This document shows, piece after piece, positions 20,197 through 28,456 of a stretch of DNA of 64,000 nt. Origin of the DNA: Aidingimonas lacisalsi (lineage in GTDB: Bacteria > Pseudomonadota > Gammaproteobacteria > Pseudomonadales > Halomonadaceae); NCBI RefSeq assembly GCF_008079445.1, contig NZ_VRYH01000004.1:419591-483590 (forward strand), read 5' to 3'. The translations under genes were made by a program, and so were the position numbers. The notes under the pieces were generated by a model. It did not search any database. It was not told where the DNA came from and saw only the letters and a list, made by a program, of their open reading frames with translations. Numbering within the stretch: position 1 is the first letter of the stretch; the number at the start of each line of letters is the position of its first letter.

Positions 20197-21153
20197 CTAG
20201 AGATGAACGATCACTTCGACACGACGGTTTTGCGCCCGCCCGTCCGCCGTGTCGTTGCTTGCCAGGGGCCGCGTTTCCCCGAACCCGACAGCACGCAACC
20301 GTGACGGTTCTACACCGGCCGATTCCAGATAACGCAGAATGGCCATGGCCCTTGCACTGGACAACTCCCAGTTCGAAGGAAACTCCGGAGTGCTGATCGG
20401 ACGGCTATCGGTATGCCCCTCGATCGAAACGTCACCATCATAGCGCTCGATGATCGTCAGCAGCTCGTCGACGAGTCCTTCACCCGAGTCGATCAGTTCC
20501 CCCGACCCGGACTCGAACAGTAGATGATCCTCGACACGCAGACTGATGCCCTCCTCGACTCGCGACACCTCGACACCGTTCAGGCTCGGCAAGCGGGGCG
20601 CATCAGACAGTTGAGCCACCAGATCCACGACGTTCGGATCCAGTTCACGGGTATTGTCCGGAGCGATCTCCGTCACGACCACCACGACATCGTCATCGAT
20701 CTCGGGGGTCGCCAGATCCACCGGCGCCACGACCTTGGGGGGTATGACGACCGGGTTCTCCGACATTGTCGGTCGCGCAACTCCCAAGGCGATGACGATC
20801 GCTTCCGGGGCAACCGCCTGTGCCGACGGTGGTGTCGGCCTGGCCGCCGGAGGCGACGCCATGGCGCGAACCGCATCCGCCGGCAGAGGTACCCCCAAAC
20901 GGTCGACGTGCAGAGGAGCCACCGACGCAGCCTCTGCCAACATGGACGCTCTCAGTACCCTGGCGTCTAACCGCGGCTCGCTAGCCCCACCATCACCATC
21001 GACATGACTCGATAGCGACAACAGCAGCACGAACAACGCAACCAGGAGGGTCATGATATCGATGTAACTGACCATCCAGCCCCCGCTGGACTCCTCTTCA
21101 GGCGGGCCAAGCAGGGTGTCATCCATCGCCACATGACGACGCTCGTCATGCAT
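20197..21153 (-). CDS. Second MotB-like stator subunit (PomB/MotS-like)
   Basis: Stator partner of 318 residues from ATG 21153. The single membrane helix GGWMVSYIDIMTLLVALFVLLLSLS carries the ion-binding Asp, and its LLLSLS ending resembles sodium-type PomB (LLLAFS) more than the LVMWILS of the first MotB here. A Pro/Ala/Val-rich linker of about 120 residues follows, then an OmpA-type peptidoglycan domain (VSIEGHTDSRPIS, NWELSSARAMAIL, NRRVEV). The ATG overlaps the upstream gene by eight bases (ATGCATGA) with GGAGG before it, so an extra N-terminal stretch in the longer frame is discounted. Confidence 0.85.
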   Translation of the reverse strand: MHDERRHVAMDDTLLGPPEEESSGGWMVSYIDIMTLLVALFVLLLSLSSHVDGDGGASEPRLDARVLRASMLAEAASVAPLHVDRLGVPLPADAVRAMASPPAARPTPPSAQAVAPEAIVIALGVARPTMSENPVVIPPKVVAPVDLATPEIDDDVVVVVTEIAPDNTRELDPNVVDLVAQLSDAPRLPSLNGVEVSRVEEGISLRVEDHLLFESGSGELIDSGEGLVDELLTIIERYDGDVSIEGHTDSRPISTPEFPSNWELSSARAMAILRYLESAGVEPSRLRAVGFGETRPLASNDTADGRAQNRRVEVIVHL

Positions 21154-21994
21154 CGGCGGCCTCCGCAGCAGAGGGACGCCGCAACCGATCCCGCCAGCGA
21201 CGGCGAGGCGCATCAGGCATCTCGTCTTCGCGAATTTCATCGCGATGCGTTGCCACGAACGACTTCAATGTTTCCTCGATGAAGGAAGGCAGGCGACGCT
21301 TGGACATCAATGCCACGCCCTCCAGCACCATATGCATGGCAATCAAACGCTCCTCGGTGCGTCGTTCGAGCTTGACCGCAATCGGCTTGAAGACCAGGTT
21401 GGCCAGCAGAATGCCATAGAACGTCGTCAATAGAGCCACTGCCATTCGCTCGCCGATCATGCCGATCTCACCGCTGTCCATGACATCGAGCATGTTCACC
21501 AATCCCACGAGCGTACCGATCATGCCAAACGCGGGAGCATACAATGCCATGGTCCGGAAGATCTGCGCCTCGGCCCGCTCTCGCGCCTTCAACCGGGCGA
21601 TTCGCCAACGCAATAGCTCCAGTACGTCTTCCTGCTTGGTGTTATCGATGACCAGTTGGATCCCGGTCCGAAGGAACGGATTGCGAGTCGCTTCCAGCGA
21701 ACGTTCGACAGCCCGAACATCCCCCTGGAACCACAACCGCGCCATGGCGACCAGTTCCTGAATATCGTCATCGATATAACGGTTTTCGCGACGAAACACG
21801 ATGCCGACCAGACGTACGACACGTAGCACTTCGCGCAGAGGATAGCTGATGAAAGTCGCCGCCAGGGTCCCGGTCAATACGATCGCCAGGCCAGGCAAAT
21901 TGATGAAACTGGTTGCCGATTCAGCGCTCAGCAACAGGACACTGGCCAGCATCAATACGCTGGCCGCAATACCGATCAAAGTGGAAGGATTCAT
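21146..21994 (-). CDS. Second MotA-like stator subunit (PomA/MotP-like)
   Basis: Membrane protein of 282 residues with four helices: two N-terminal (LIGIAASVLMLASVLLLS; LPGLAIVLTGTLAATFISYPL) and two around ALYAPAFGMIGTLVGLVNML and RMAVALLTTFYGILLANLVFKP. The latter pair matches PomA/MotP sequences better than H+ MotA. The charged cytoplasmic loop (RRENRYIDDDIQELV; RIARLKARERAEAQ) would meet FliG. With the downstream gene it forms a complete second stator, probably sodium-driven. It is remote from the chemotaxis operon and no sigma-28 site was found upstream. Confidence 0.87.
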   Translation of the reverse strand: MNPSTLIGIAASVLMLASVLLLSAESATSFINLPGLAIVLTGTLAATFISYPLREVLRVVRLVGIVFRRENRYIDDDIQELVAMARLWFQGDVRAVERSLEATRNPFLRTGIQLVIDNTKQEDVLELLRWRIARLKARERAEAQIFRTMALYAPAFGMIGTLVGLVNMLDVMDSGEIGMIGERMAVALLTTFYGILLANLVFKPIAVKLERRTEERLIAMHMVLEGVALMSKRRLPSFIEETLKSFVATHRDEIREDEMPDAPRRRWRDRLRRPSAAEAADA

Positions 21995-22163
21995 GCATCA
22001 CGTCCGAGTGGAGTCCATGGCATGCCACCATGCTAGCGTGATACGTCAGGATCAAAAGCCGGAAAAGACGCCAAGAGCGGCGCTACTCTGAAGGACAGTC
22101 ACCAGAACGGCCATCGACAAAGCGCCGAATCCACCGCTGCCCAACGCCTCGAGAGTGACTGCT

Positions 22164-22183
22164 CCCCGCCCGAGTGGGCGAGG
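22164..22183 (-). terminator. Possible terminator after the GntR gene
   Basis: GC-rich hairpin with core arms CGCCC/GGGCG, a four-base loop and one further wobble plus two G-C pairs, 12 bases past the GntR stop on the minus strand. There is no U-run. Confidence 0.3.
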
Positions 22184-22194
22184 GTTCTCGCGGT

Positions 22195-22854
22195 TTATGG
22201 CTGACAACATCCTTTGGCCACATCGTGAGACAGCCGAATATGATCATCCAGTAACGCTCGCCCTGCCGCGATGTCACGATTCAACGCATGCTCGACCAAG
22301 GTACCGTGCTGTGCATCCAGTTCGCCCCTGACCGTCGGGTTGGGCGGCGCCATGCGACGGTAACGGTCGAACTGATCATGCAGTTGCTCAATGAAACGTA
22401 GCAACCAGGTCGAGCCACAGGCCGCCAACAACGCACGATGGAATCGGAGATGGGCCTGTTCCCACTCTTCGATCTGCTCCGGCATCTCATCGGCACGACG
22501 AAGACGGTGATGGGCCGCCACCAGTAGCGACTCCCATTCGGCATCGCCGTTCTGAAACGCCTGAGTCAATGCCATGCACTCCAACTGCGAACGCAGGTTG
22601 GCAATGTCGTTCAGCTCCTCCAGACGCATCGCCGGCACACGAAAGCCACGCTGATTGACCTGCTCTAACAAGCCATAGGCCGACAACCGGTTGAGCGCTT
22701 CACGCAGTGGACTGAGCCCCACTCGATAATGCGACTTGAGCGTACTGATCGCCAGCTTTTCTCCCGCCTTGAACTTACCACGTATCAAGTCCTTCTTGAG
22801 CGCATCGAACACCTGGCTGGAAGCTGTCGCGCTCGCTGAATCCGGTAACGTCAT
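22195..22854 (-). CDS. GntR-family regulator, FadR/FCD subgroup
   Basis: Regulator of 219 residues: an N-terminal winged helix (about 10-75; QVFDALKKDLIRGKFKAGEK, LSPLREALNRLSAYGLL) and a helical FCD ligand domain with likely metal-binding Asp/His positions (RFHRALLAACGSTWLLRFIEQLHDQFDRYR; DAQHGTLVEHAL). FCD regulators usually respond to carboxylic acids. It is divergent from a TctCBA operon 175 bases away and most likely controls uptake of that system's substrate. Confidence 0.9.
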   Translation of the reverse strand: MTLPDSASATASSQVFDALKKDLIRGKFKAGEKLAISTLKSHYRVGLSPLREALNRLSAYGLLEQVNQRGFRVPAMRLEELNDIANLRSQLECMALTQAFQNGDAEWESLLVAAHHRLRRADEMPEQIEEWEQAHLRFHRALLAACGSTWLLRFIEQLHDQFDRYRRMAPPNPTVRGELDAQHGTLVEHALNRDIAAGRALLDDHIRLSHDVAKGCCQP

Positions 22855-22936
22855 GGTGATGTTCTCGATAACCGCAAGTGATGATTTTACCTATCGGGTT
22901 GACGCCCACCCAATACCATACCATAGTCCTCATAAA

Positions 22937-23015
22937 ATCGATTTTTTTATCGATATAGGATTTATAGCACAATAATCGACCTCGGTTGATGACAACCAAT
23001 CAAGCTGATGACAAC
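22937..23015. promoter_or_regulatory. Candidate operators in the GntR/tctC divergent region
   Basis: Two structures are seen. ATCGAT occurs at 22937-22942 and 22949-22954, flanking six T/A bases. A ten-base direct repeat TGATGACAAC occurs at 22987-22996 and 23006-23015, a period of 19; the first copy is part of GTTGATGACAAC, a partial GTTG...CAAC inverted repeat. The second copy ends just before the tctC ribosome site, a position suited to repression. Confidence 0.4.
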
Positions 23016-23029
23016 AGAGGAAGGCAATC

Positions 23030-24061
23030 ATGCAATTGACGCCTGAACAACAATATCAATCGCTACCACCGGTCGGCGAGACCTCTCTTCCCACGCGCAT
23101 GAGCGTCTTGAAACCCGCGCTCGGTGCCCTCGTCTTCGGTATCGCCTTGGCAGGGATCACGAATGCTCAGGCGCAATCGGAGTATCCGGACGATACCGTC
23201 GAATTCATCGTTCCCTGGTCGCCAGGAGGCGGTAGCGACACCTTGATGCGCGTCGTCGCCGAAAACGTGGATGACCATCTCGGCCAATCCATGCAAGTCA
23301 TCAACATGCCGGGGGTCAGTGGCACCACAGGTCTGGAAGAACTCTCGGACCGAGATCCGGATGGTTACACTGTGGGCCAGGTTCATGAAGGCTTGATGGT
23401 AGCGCATCATACCGGCCTCACCGATATCAACTGGGATGATTTCACTCCCATCGCCTCGATGACGGCCTCGCCACAATATCTGACCGTCAATGCCGATGAT
23501 GATCGCTGGAGCAATGTCGACGAGTTCATCGATTTCGCCAAGGATAATCCCGGTGAAATCCGATTCGGCGTCACGCTCGGCGGTATACCCCACGTCCATG
23601 CTGCGATGATTGCCGATGCCGAGAACCTCGACTTCCGTTACGTGGGTTTCGAAGGCACGGGGGAACGTATTCGTGCACTGGTCGGCGGCAACATCGATGC
23701 CGCCATGGGTGACATCGCGTCCAGCGGCGAATTCGTCAAGAACGGTGACCTGCAGTTCCTGGCCGTCGGCAGTGATGAGCGCATCGAGGAAACGCCGGAT
23801 GTGCCGACCTTCAACGAGCTGGGGTATGAGTCGCTCGACCTCAACATCGTGCGCGGTCTGGTAGCCCCCGAAGGGACGCCGGAAGAGCGCATCGACGTGC
23901 TGGCAGAAGCCATGAAATCGCTCGCTGACGACAAGGCTTTCATCGAAGGCATCAATAATGCCGGCGCCGAAGTCCTGTACAACGGACCAAGCGACTATAG
24001 CGATTATCTCGAGACGACCAACGAAACCATCGAGCGCCTGTCGGGAGAGCTTGAGAAATGA
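23030..24061 (+). CDS. Tripartite tricarboxylate transporter binding protein (TctC/Bug family), system 1
   Basis: Periplasmic binding protein of 343 residues. After the signal hydrophobic stretch (LGALVFGIALAGITNAQA) the mature part has the family start YPDDTVEFIVPWSPGGGSDTLMRVV, which holds the carboxylate-binding Pro/Gly-rich loop, then GTTGLEEL and later EGTPEERIDVLAEAMK. AGAGGAAGG lies before the ATG at 23030, so an unusual 23-residue extension precedes the signal sequence; the internal Met24 has no ribosome site. The stop overlaps tctB as ATGA. No enzyme gene accompanies this transporter, so the substrate is unknown. Confidence 0.9.
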   Translation: MQLTPEQQYQSLPPVGETSLPTRMSVLKPALGALVFGIALAGITNAQAQSEYPDDTVEFIVPWSPGGGSDTLMRVVAENVDDHLGQSMQVINMPGVSGTTGLEELSDRDPDGYTVGQVHEGLMVAHHTGLTDINWDDFTPIASMTASPQYLTVNADDDRWSNVDEFIDFAKDNPGEIRFGVTLGGIPHVHAAMIADAENLDFRYVGFEGTGERIRALVGGNIDAAMGDIASSGEFVKNGDLQFLAVGSDERIEETPDVPTFNELGYESLDLNIVRGLVAPEGTPEERIDVLAEAMKSLADDKAFIEGINNAGAEVLYNGPSDYSDYLETTNETIERLSGELEK

Positions 24062-24579
24062 ACGCCAAGGCGTCTTCGCAGACGGCCCGGTCGACAGACC
24101 GGGCCAATGCATGGGCCCATATCGTGCTTAACGGGGCACTGGCCCTGCTCTTCGCCTACCTCTTCTTGCGGGCCGGGTCACTTCCGGAATCCGCCTGGGA
24201 GCCTCTGGGTGCGGGTACGTTTCCCCGGTTGATCCTGGCCGTGCTGATCCTGCTCAACCTCGGCATCGTGGCCAAGCAAGTGCCTCGTGCAGTCCACAGT
24301 CCCCGACTCCCCGCAGGGTCGACCCGACAATGGCTCTGGCGCCATCGACTGGCATTCGGAGTCCTCGGGCTGTTCGGCGCTTACACCTTGACCGTCCCTC
24401 TACTTGGCTTTCGCCTCGCCTCGTTCGCGTTTCTGATGCTCGTGCAGTATCTGCTCGGTGCACGACGCTGGCGCAGCCTGCTCATCGCTCTGGCCATCGC
24501 CCTCACCTTCTCCTTTGGAATCTATGCACTGTTCCAGAGTGTGTTTTCCATCAGCCTGCCAAGCGGCATTCTCGGCTGA
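24058..24579 (+). CDS. Tripartite tricarboxylate transporter small permease (TctB), system 1
   Basis: Membrane protein of 173 residues with four hydrophobic helices, beginning NGALALLFAYLFLRAGSLPES and ending in a long C-terminal helix (LLIALAIALTFSFGIYALF). TctB proteins are small, poorly conserved partners of TctA. Position between tctC (ATGA overlap) and tctA supports the call. Confidence 0.88.
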   Translation: MNAKASSQTARSTDRANAWAHIVLNGALALLFAYLFLRAGSLPESAWEPLGAGTFPRLILAVLILLNLGIVAKQVPRAVHSPRLPAGSTRQWLWRHRLAFGVLGLFGAYTLTVPLLGFRLASFAFLMLVQYLLGARRWRSLLIALAIALTFSFGIYALFQSVFSISLPSGILG

Positions 24580-24618
24580 CGGCACAAGCGATCTCGGGCA
24601 CGACAGGAGACCAAACGC

Positions 24619-26124
24619 ATGCTAGACGCCCTGCTTTCCGGCGCGCATCAGTTATTCACTCTAGCGACGATGCTGACCATGCTGGTCGGAGTGGTCGCTG
24701 GCGTGATCGCCGCCGCCATACCAGGCTTCACGATCACCATGGCCATCGTGCTGACGCTTCCGCTCACGTTCGCCATGCCCCCTCTGCAAGGGGTCGCTAC
24801 CATGCTGGCGGTGTATGTGGGTGGCTACACCGGCGGCATGATCAGTGCGGCATTACTCGGCATTCCAGGCACACCCTCCGCCGTTGCCACAACCTTCGAT
24901 GCCTACCCCATGGCTCGTCGAGGAGAGCCAGGCCGGGCGCTGGGTATCGGCATCTGGTCCTCGTTTTTCGGTGCATTGGTCAGCACCTTCGTCCTCATCG
25001 TCGCGGCCCCGCCATTGGCGATGGTCGCCGTCAAATTGGGTGCCTGGGAGTATTTCTCGCTCATCATCTTCGCTATGACCGTCGTTGCCAGCCTGGTCGG
25101 AAAATCGATGCTCAAGGGGTTGATGACCGGTTGTCTGGGCTTGTTGATCGCCACGGTGGGTAGCGATCCAATGATGGGCGAGCCGCGTTTCACGTTCGAT
25201 CTATCGTTGCTCGCCAATGGCTTTCCGTTTCTGGTAGTCCTGATCGGTGTCTTCGCGGTCAGTCAACTTCTCCAGGAAGTCGAGGATGCGGAACAGGTCA
25301 AGCAAGGCAAGAAACTGATTTCTGCCAATGTCGTCTTCAAACCCATGGACGCAATGCGCGAAACCATCGCTCGCCCACTCAATCTGATTCGCTCTTCGCT
25401 GGTCGGCGTATTCATTGGGGCGGTCCCCGGCGCTGGCGGTAGCATCGCCAATCTGCTGGCTTACGATCAAGCCAAGCGCGCTTCCAGGCATCCCGACAGT
25501 TTCGGCACCGGTACACCGGAAGGCGTGGTCGCCTCCGAGTCGGGCAACTCCGCCACCTCCGGCGGTGGCTTGATTCCCATGATCGCACTGGGCATCCCCG
25601 GCAGCGCCGTCGACGCCGTGTTGATGGCGTCCTTGATGATTCACGGCATCGGCGTCGGTCCTCGGCTCATACTCGACCATGGTGACATCGTCTACGGCAT
25701 GTTCATGGCTATGATGCTGGCCGCGGGAATGGTACTGGTCGTCTGCCTGTTCAGCATGCGTTTGTTCTTGCGTGTCACCGACGTACCGCGTTCGATCATC
25801 GTCCCGGTCGTGCTGGTCTGCTGCGTGATCGGTGCATTCGCACTCAACAATCGCGATACCGATATTTACTTGCTGTTGTGCATCGGCATCGTCGGCTATC
25901 TGCTCAGCAAACTGGACTATCCGCTAGCCCCACTGGTACTCGGCGTCATCCTCGGCCCCATCGCTGAAACCAATTTACGTCGTGCGCTGATGAGCAACGA
26001 AGACTGGATGTTATTCCTCACCCGCCCCATCTCCTTGACGTTGCTGATACTCGCGCTCATCTCCGTCATTCTGGCGTTACGTTATCGATTCAAGGCAAGC
26101 AAACGGCAACCCTCGCAGACGTAG
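24619..26124 (+). CDS. Tripartite tricarboxylate transporter large permease (TctA), system 1
   Basis: Large cation-coupled permease of 501 residues with about 12 hydrophobic segments. The two TctA signature regions are clear: VAGVIAAAIPGFTITMAIVL with GMISAALLGIPGTPSAVATT, and the second repeat GVFIGAVPGAGGSIANLLAY with TSGGGLIPMIALGIPGSAVD. AGGAG precedes the ATG. Last gene of the operon; a rho-independent terminator follows 29 bases after the stop. Confidence 0.94.
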   Translation: MLDALLSGAHQLFTLATMLTMLVGVVAGVIAAAIPGFTITMAIVLTLPLTFAMPPLQGVATMLAVYVGGYTGGMISAALLGIPGTPSAVATTFDAYPMARRGEPGRALGIGIWSSFFGALVSTFVLIVAAPPLAMVAVKLGAWEYFSLIIFAMTVVASLVGKSMLKGLMTGCLGLLIATVGSDPMMGEPRFTFDLSLLANGFPFLVVLIGVFAVSQLLQEVEDAEQVKQGKKLISANVVFKPMDAMRETIARPLNLIRSSLVGVFIGAVPGAGGSIANLLAYDQAKRASRHPDSFGTGTPEGVVASESGNSATSGGGLIPMIALGIPGSAVDAVLMASLMIHGIGVGPRLILDHGDIVYGMFMAMMLAAGMVLVVCLFSMRLFLRVTDVPRSIIVPVVLVCCVIGAFALNNRDTDIYLLLCIGIVGYLLSKLDYPLAPLVLGVILGPIAETNLRRALMSNEDWMLFLTRPISLTLLILALISVILALRYRFKASKRQPSQT

Positions 26125-26152
26125 CCAATGAACAGTCGCCTATACTGACGTC

Positions 26153-26188
26153 AAGGCCTCCCCATGACAGGGCATGGGAAGGCCTTTT
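26153..26188 (+). terminator. Rho-independent terminator after tctA, system 1
   Basis: Arms AAGGCCT-C-CCCATG and CATGGG-A-AGGCCTT with a single internal mismatch and a six-base loop, ending in TTTT. It also lies just past the stop of the convergent binding-protein gene and could serve both strands. Confidence 0.7.
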
Positions 26189-26215
26189 GACAGCGCAGAT
26201 GGTGCTACGGAATCA

Positions 26216-27073
26216 CTAGTTATCGTTTCCGGCGGCCAACCACTCATCGACGAGATCGCGATTCTCTTCTATCCATATGGCCGCACCTTCAGCCGGTTCC
26301 CCGTCTTCCTCGATGGTGAGCATCAAGTCAGCCAGTTGCTCATGAGACATGTGCCACTCATTCATCATGGCCGCGACATCGGGATGACGATCGGCGAAGC
26401 CCTTGTGCGACATCCACATGATGTCGTCGCCACCGCCGTAGGATTTCTTGGGATCTTCCAACGCCTTGAGATCGTATGCCGCGTAGGCCCAATGCGGTTG
26501 CCAAAGCGTTACGGCAATCGGTTGCTCCTTCCGATAGGCATCGTCCAGAGCTCCGAGCATCGCTGGACCTGAGCTATTCAATTGCCGAAACGGAAGGTCG
26601 TAACGCTCGATGGCATCTTCCGTTTCACCGGAGATGGCCGAGCCCGACTCGATGCCGACAATCGTCGGTTTACCCTGATGTTCAAAGCGATTGGCGTGTT
26701 TTTTGAGATCGCTGATGGTGTCGATCTCGGTCATATAGGCGGGAACGACCAACTCATCCTGAGCTCCATCATACCAAGAATCGTGCACATCGATCTGATC
26801 CTGGTATGGTTCGATATACTGGGCATCACCATGCGGTAACCAGACTTCCAGGGACATGTCGATCGAATCCTGAGCCAGCCCGCTGAAAATGACACTCTTG
26901 CCGGTCGAGCGCAATTCGACATCATACCCTTGCTCGACAAGCAACTGCTGCCACATGTTCGAAATTGCGATATTCTCGGCCCAATTGTTGGTACCGATCG
27001 TCAACTCATCGGCTTGCGCCACCACTGCATAGCCACAACATCCCATCAATACGGCCGTACGAAGCAATTTCAT
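26216..27073 (-). CDS. Orphan betaine-type ABC binding protein (OpuAC/ProX family)
   Basis: Periplasmic binding protein of 285 residues with a signal peptide (RTAVLMGCCGYAVVAQA). It keeps the tryptophan-box pattern of quaternary-ammonium binders: TNNWAENIA, EVWLPHGD, DELVVPAYM and TLWQPHWAYAAYDL. Known ligands of the family are glycine betaine, proline betaine, choline, carnitine and dimethylsulfoniopropionate (DMSP). ATG 27073 is chosen for AGGGAAG upstream. No permease or ATPase gene lies nearby, so it must use a system encoded elsewhere or act as a sensor. It follows the M24 gene by 73 bases in the same direction. Confidence 0.85.
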   Translation of the reverse strand: MKLLRTAVLMGCCGYAVVAQADELTIGTNNWAENIAISNMWQQLLVEQGYDVELRSTGKSVIFSGLAQDSIDMSLEVWLPHGDAQYIEPYQDQIDVHDSWYDGAQDELVVPAYMTEIDTISDLKKHANRFEHQGKPTIVGIESGSAISGETEDAIERYDLPFRQLNSSGPAMLGALDDAYRKEQPIAVTLWQPHWAYAAYDLKALEDPKKSYGGGDDIMWMSHKGFADRHPDVAAMMNEWHMSHEQLADLMLTIEEDGEPAEGAAIWIEENRDLVDEWLAAGNDN

Positions 27074-27146
27074 TATCTTCCCTCTCGCCAGGTTCACATT
27101 ATTCATTTATCGATCGTTATATACATCAACCATCTTTTGGCATGAT

Positions 27147-28415
27147 TCAGTCATCAAGCAGGTCGCCGGCATATCCATAGGTAGACAACCGTTCGATACC
27201 CTGTTCGGTAATCAGCACCTGCTCCTCAAGCTTGACCCCTTGCACGCCATCGCGATGGCCGATATAGGCTTCGACACAAAGCGTCATGCCAGGCTCGATG
27301 ACGCCGTCGTAACCGACATCATCCCAATCACCATCATGAGCAATTAATGGCCATTCCCCCGACATGCCACAGCCGTGGACGATATCGAGATAGCGGTTTT
27401 CAAGGTATCCATCGGGGATTGGCCAGGCGCGTTGCGAATACTCCCGGAATGTCATCCCGGGAGACAGCAAGGCGATGTTCGTTTCCAGTTGATCCGCAGC
27501 CATCCGGTAAAGCGCTTTCTGATCATGAGTTGGTCCTCCCGCGCCCGGGACATGAAACGTCCGCGAAAAATCCGTGTAATAGCCGAAACACCCCACGATG
27601 TCTGTATCAAAGGCAACCAGCTCACCAGGCGCGATCACCTTGTCGGAGCATTCTTGAAACCATGGATTCGTCCGATCACCGGAAGACAGTAATCGTGTTT
27701 CGGCATATTCTCCCCCGGTGGCCAGCACATGTTGATTGAAGATCGACCATAACTCGTTTTCCGTCATTCCAGGGCGCAACGCACTTTCCATGCGTTCCAT
27801 CGCCGCTTCGGTAAGAATGACCGAGCGATAGATCAATGCCAGTTCATCCAGGCTCTTGATGGATTTCGCACCTTCGGTAGCAACGGTGCCATCCACCAAT
27901 GTGAAGCCGGCATCCGCCAACCCCTGGATGACACCTGTCGGCGCCGATTCGATCCCGATACAACGGCCATTCGTCGAAGAACGGGCGAACAGTCCCTCGA
28001 TGTCCTTGACGAAAGCGGAGGTATGCTGAGCACACTTTGGCCCACTGTATTGCGGCATGACAGCACGAGCGGGATAGACTTCATCGAGCACGACGGAGCC
28101 CCGCGTCAAGTGAAGACACGCACTGAACTCGTACAGTACGACAGGCCCCTCTGCCGCCACATAAAGGTAACGAGCCGGGTTGCGACGCGAGTAAACCTCC
28201 ATGTTGCGCACACCACACGCATAGCGAATGTTGACTGGATCGAACAGAATCACGGCGTCCATGCCGTGATATGTCATCTGTGCACGTAATCGCGCCAGGC
28301 AATACCGCTGAACACGCTCCAGCAGTGCAGTATTGATCTCTGTTTCGCGAAACCTCGCATCACTGTATTGAGTACCATTCGAGCAGCTATCGGGGAGAGA
28401 AACTATCCCGCTCAT
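27147..28415 (-). CDS. M24-family metalloprotein resembling DMSP lyase DddP
   Basis: Pita-bread-fold protein of 422 residues. From memory of the family, the stretch ETRLLSSGDRTNPWFQEC followed by VAFDTDIVG and DFSRTF closely resembles DddP, which splits DMSP to acrylate and dimethyl sulfide; ordinary Xaa-Pro dipeptidases and ectoine hydrolase DoeA lack it. All six metal ligands are in place, numbered from this ATG: D270, D272, D282, H347 (VHGCGMSGEWP), E382 (LCVEAYIG) and E397 (KLEEQVLIT). A TTG six bases upstream has better ribosome-site spacing and may be the true start. The neighbours, a betaine-type binding protein and an Fe(II) dioxygenase, fit an onium-compound substrate, but lyase activity is not proven. 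Confidence 0.75.
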   Translation of the reverse strand: MSGIVSLPDSCSNGTQYSDARFRETEINTALLERVQRYCLARLRAQMTYHGMDAVILFDPVNIRYACGVRNMEVYSRRNPARYLYVAAEGPVVLYEFSACLHLTRGSVVLDEVYPARAVMPQYSGPKCAQHTSAFVKDIEGLFARSSTNGRCIGIESAPTGVIQGLADAGFTLVDGTVATEGAKSIKSLDELALIYRSVILTEAAMERMESALRPGMTENELWSIFNQHVLATGGEYAETRLLSSGDRTNPWFQECSDKVIAPGELVAFDTDIVGCFGYYTDFSRTFHVPGAGGPTHDQKALYRMAADQLETNIALLSPGMTFREYSQRAWPIPDGYLENRYLDIVHGCGMSGEWPLIAHDGDWDDVGYDGVIEPGMTLCVEAYIGHRDGVQGVKLEEQVLITEQGIERLSTYGYAGDLLDD

Positions 28416-28456
28416 ATGCAATTCATTTCCTTTATTTTATGTAGATAACGCAACAT

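Noticed and set aside
23063..24112. Long open frame of about 349 codons on the minus strand opposite TctC system 1
   Set aside because: It mirrors a clear TctC gene with a ribosome site and operon context; its translation has no recognisable domain and is a GC-driven antisense shadow.
24330..25163. Open frame of about 277 codons overlapping tctB and tctA, system 1, in another plus frame
   Set aside because: It spans the junction of two well-supported genes, and its His/Arg-rich translation is typical of an out-of-frame reading.
27147..28415. Ectoine hydrolase (DoeA) or plain Xaa-Pro dipeptidase as identity of the M24 protein
   Set aside because: DoeA would be expected with DoeB and other ectoine genes, none of which are present, and the NPWFQEC-type signature fits DddP better. 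Retained only as a fallback.
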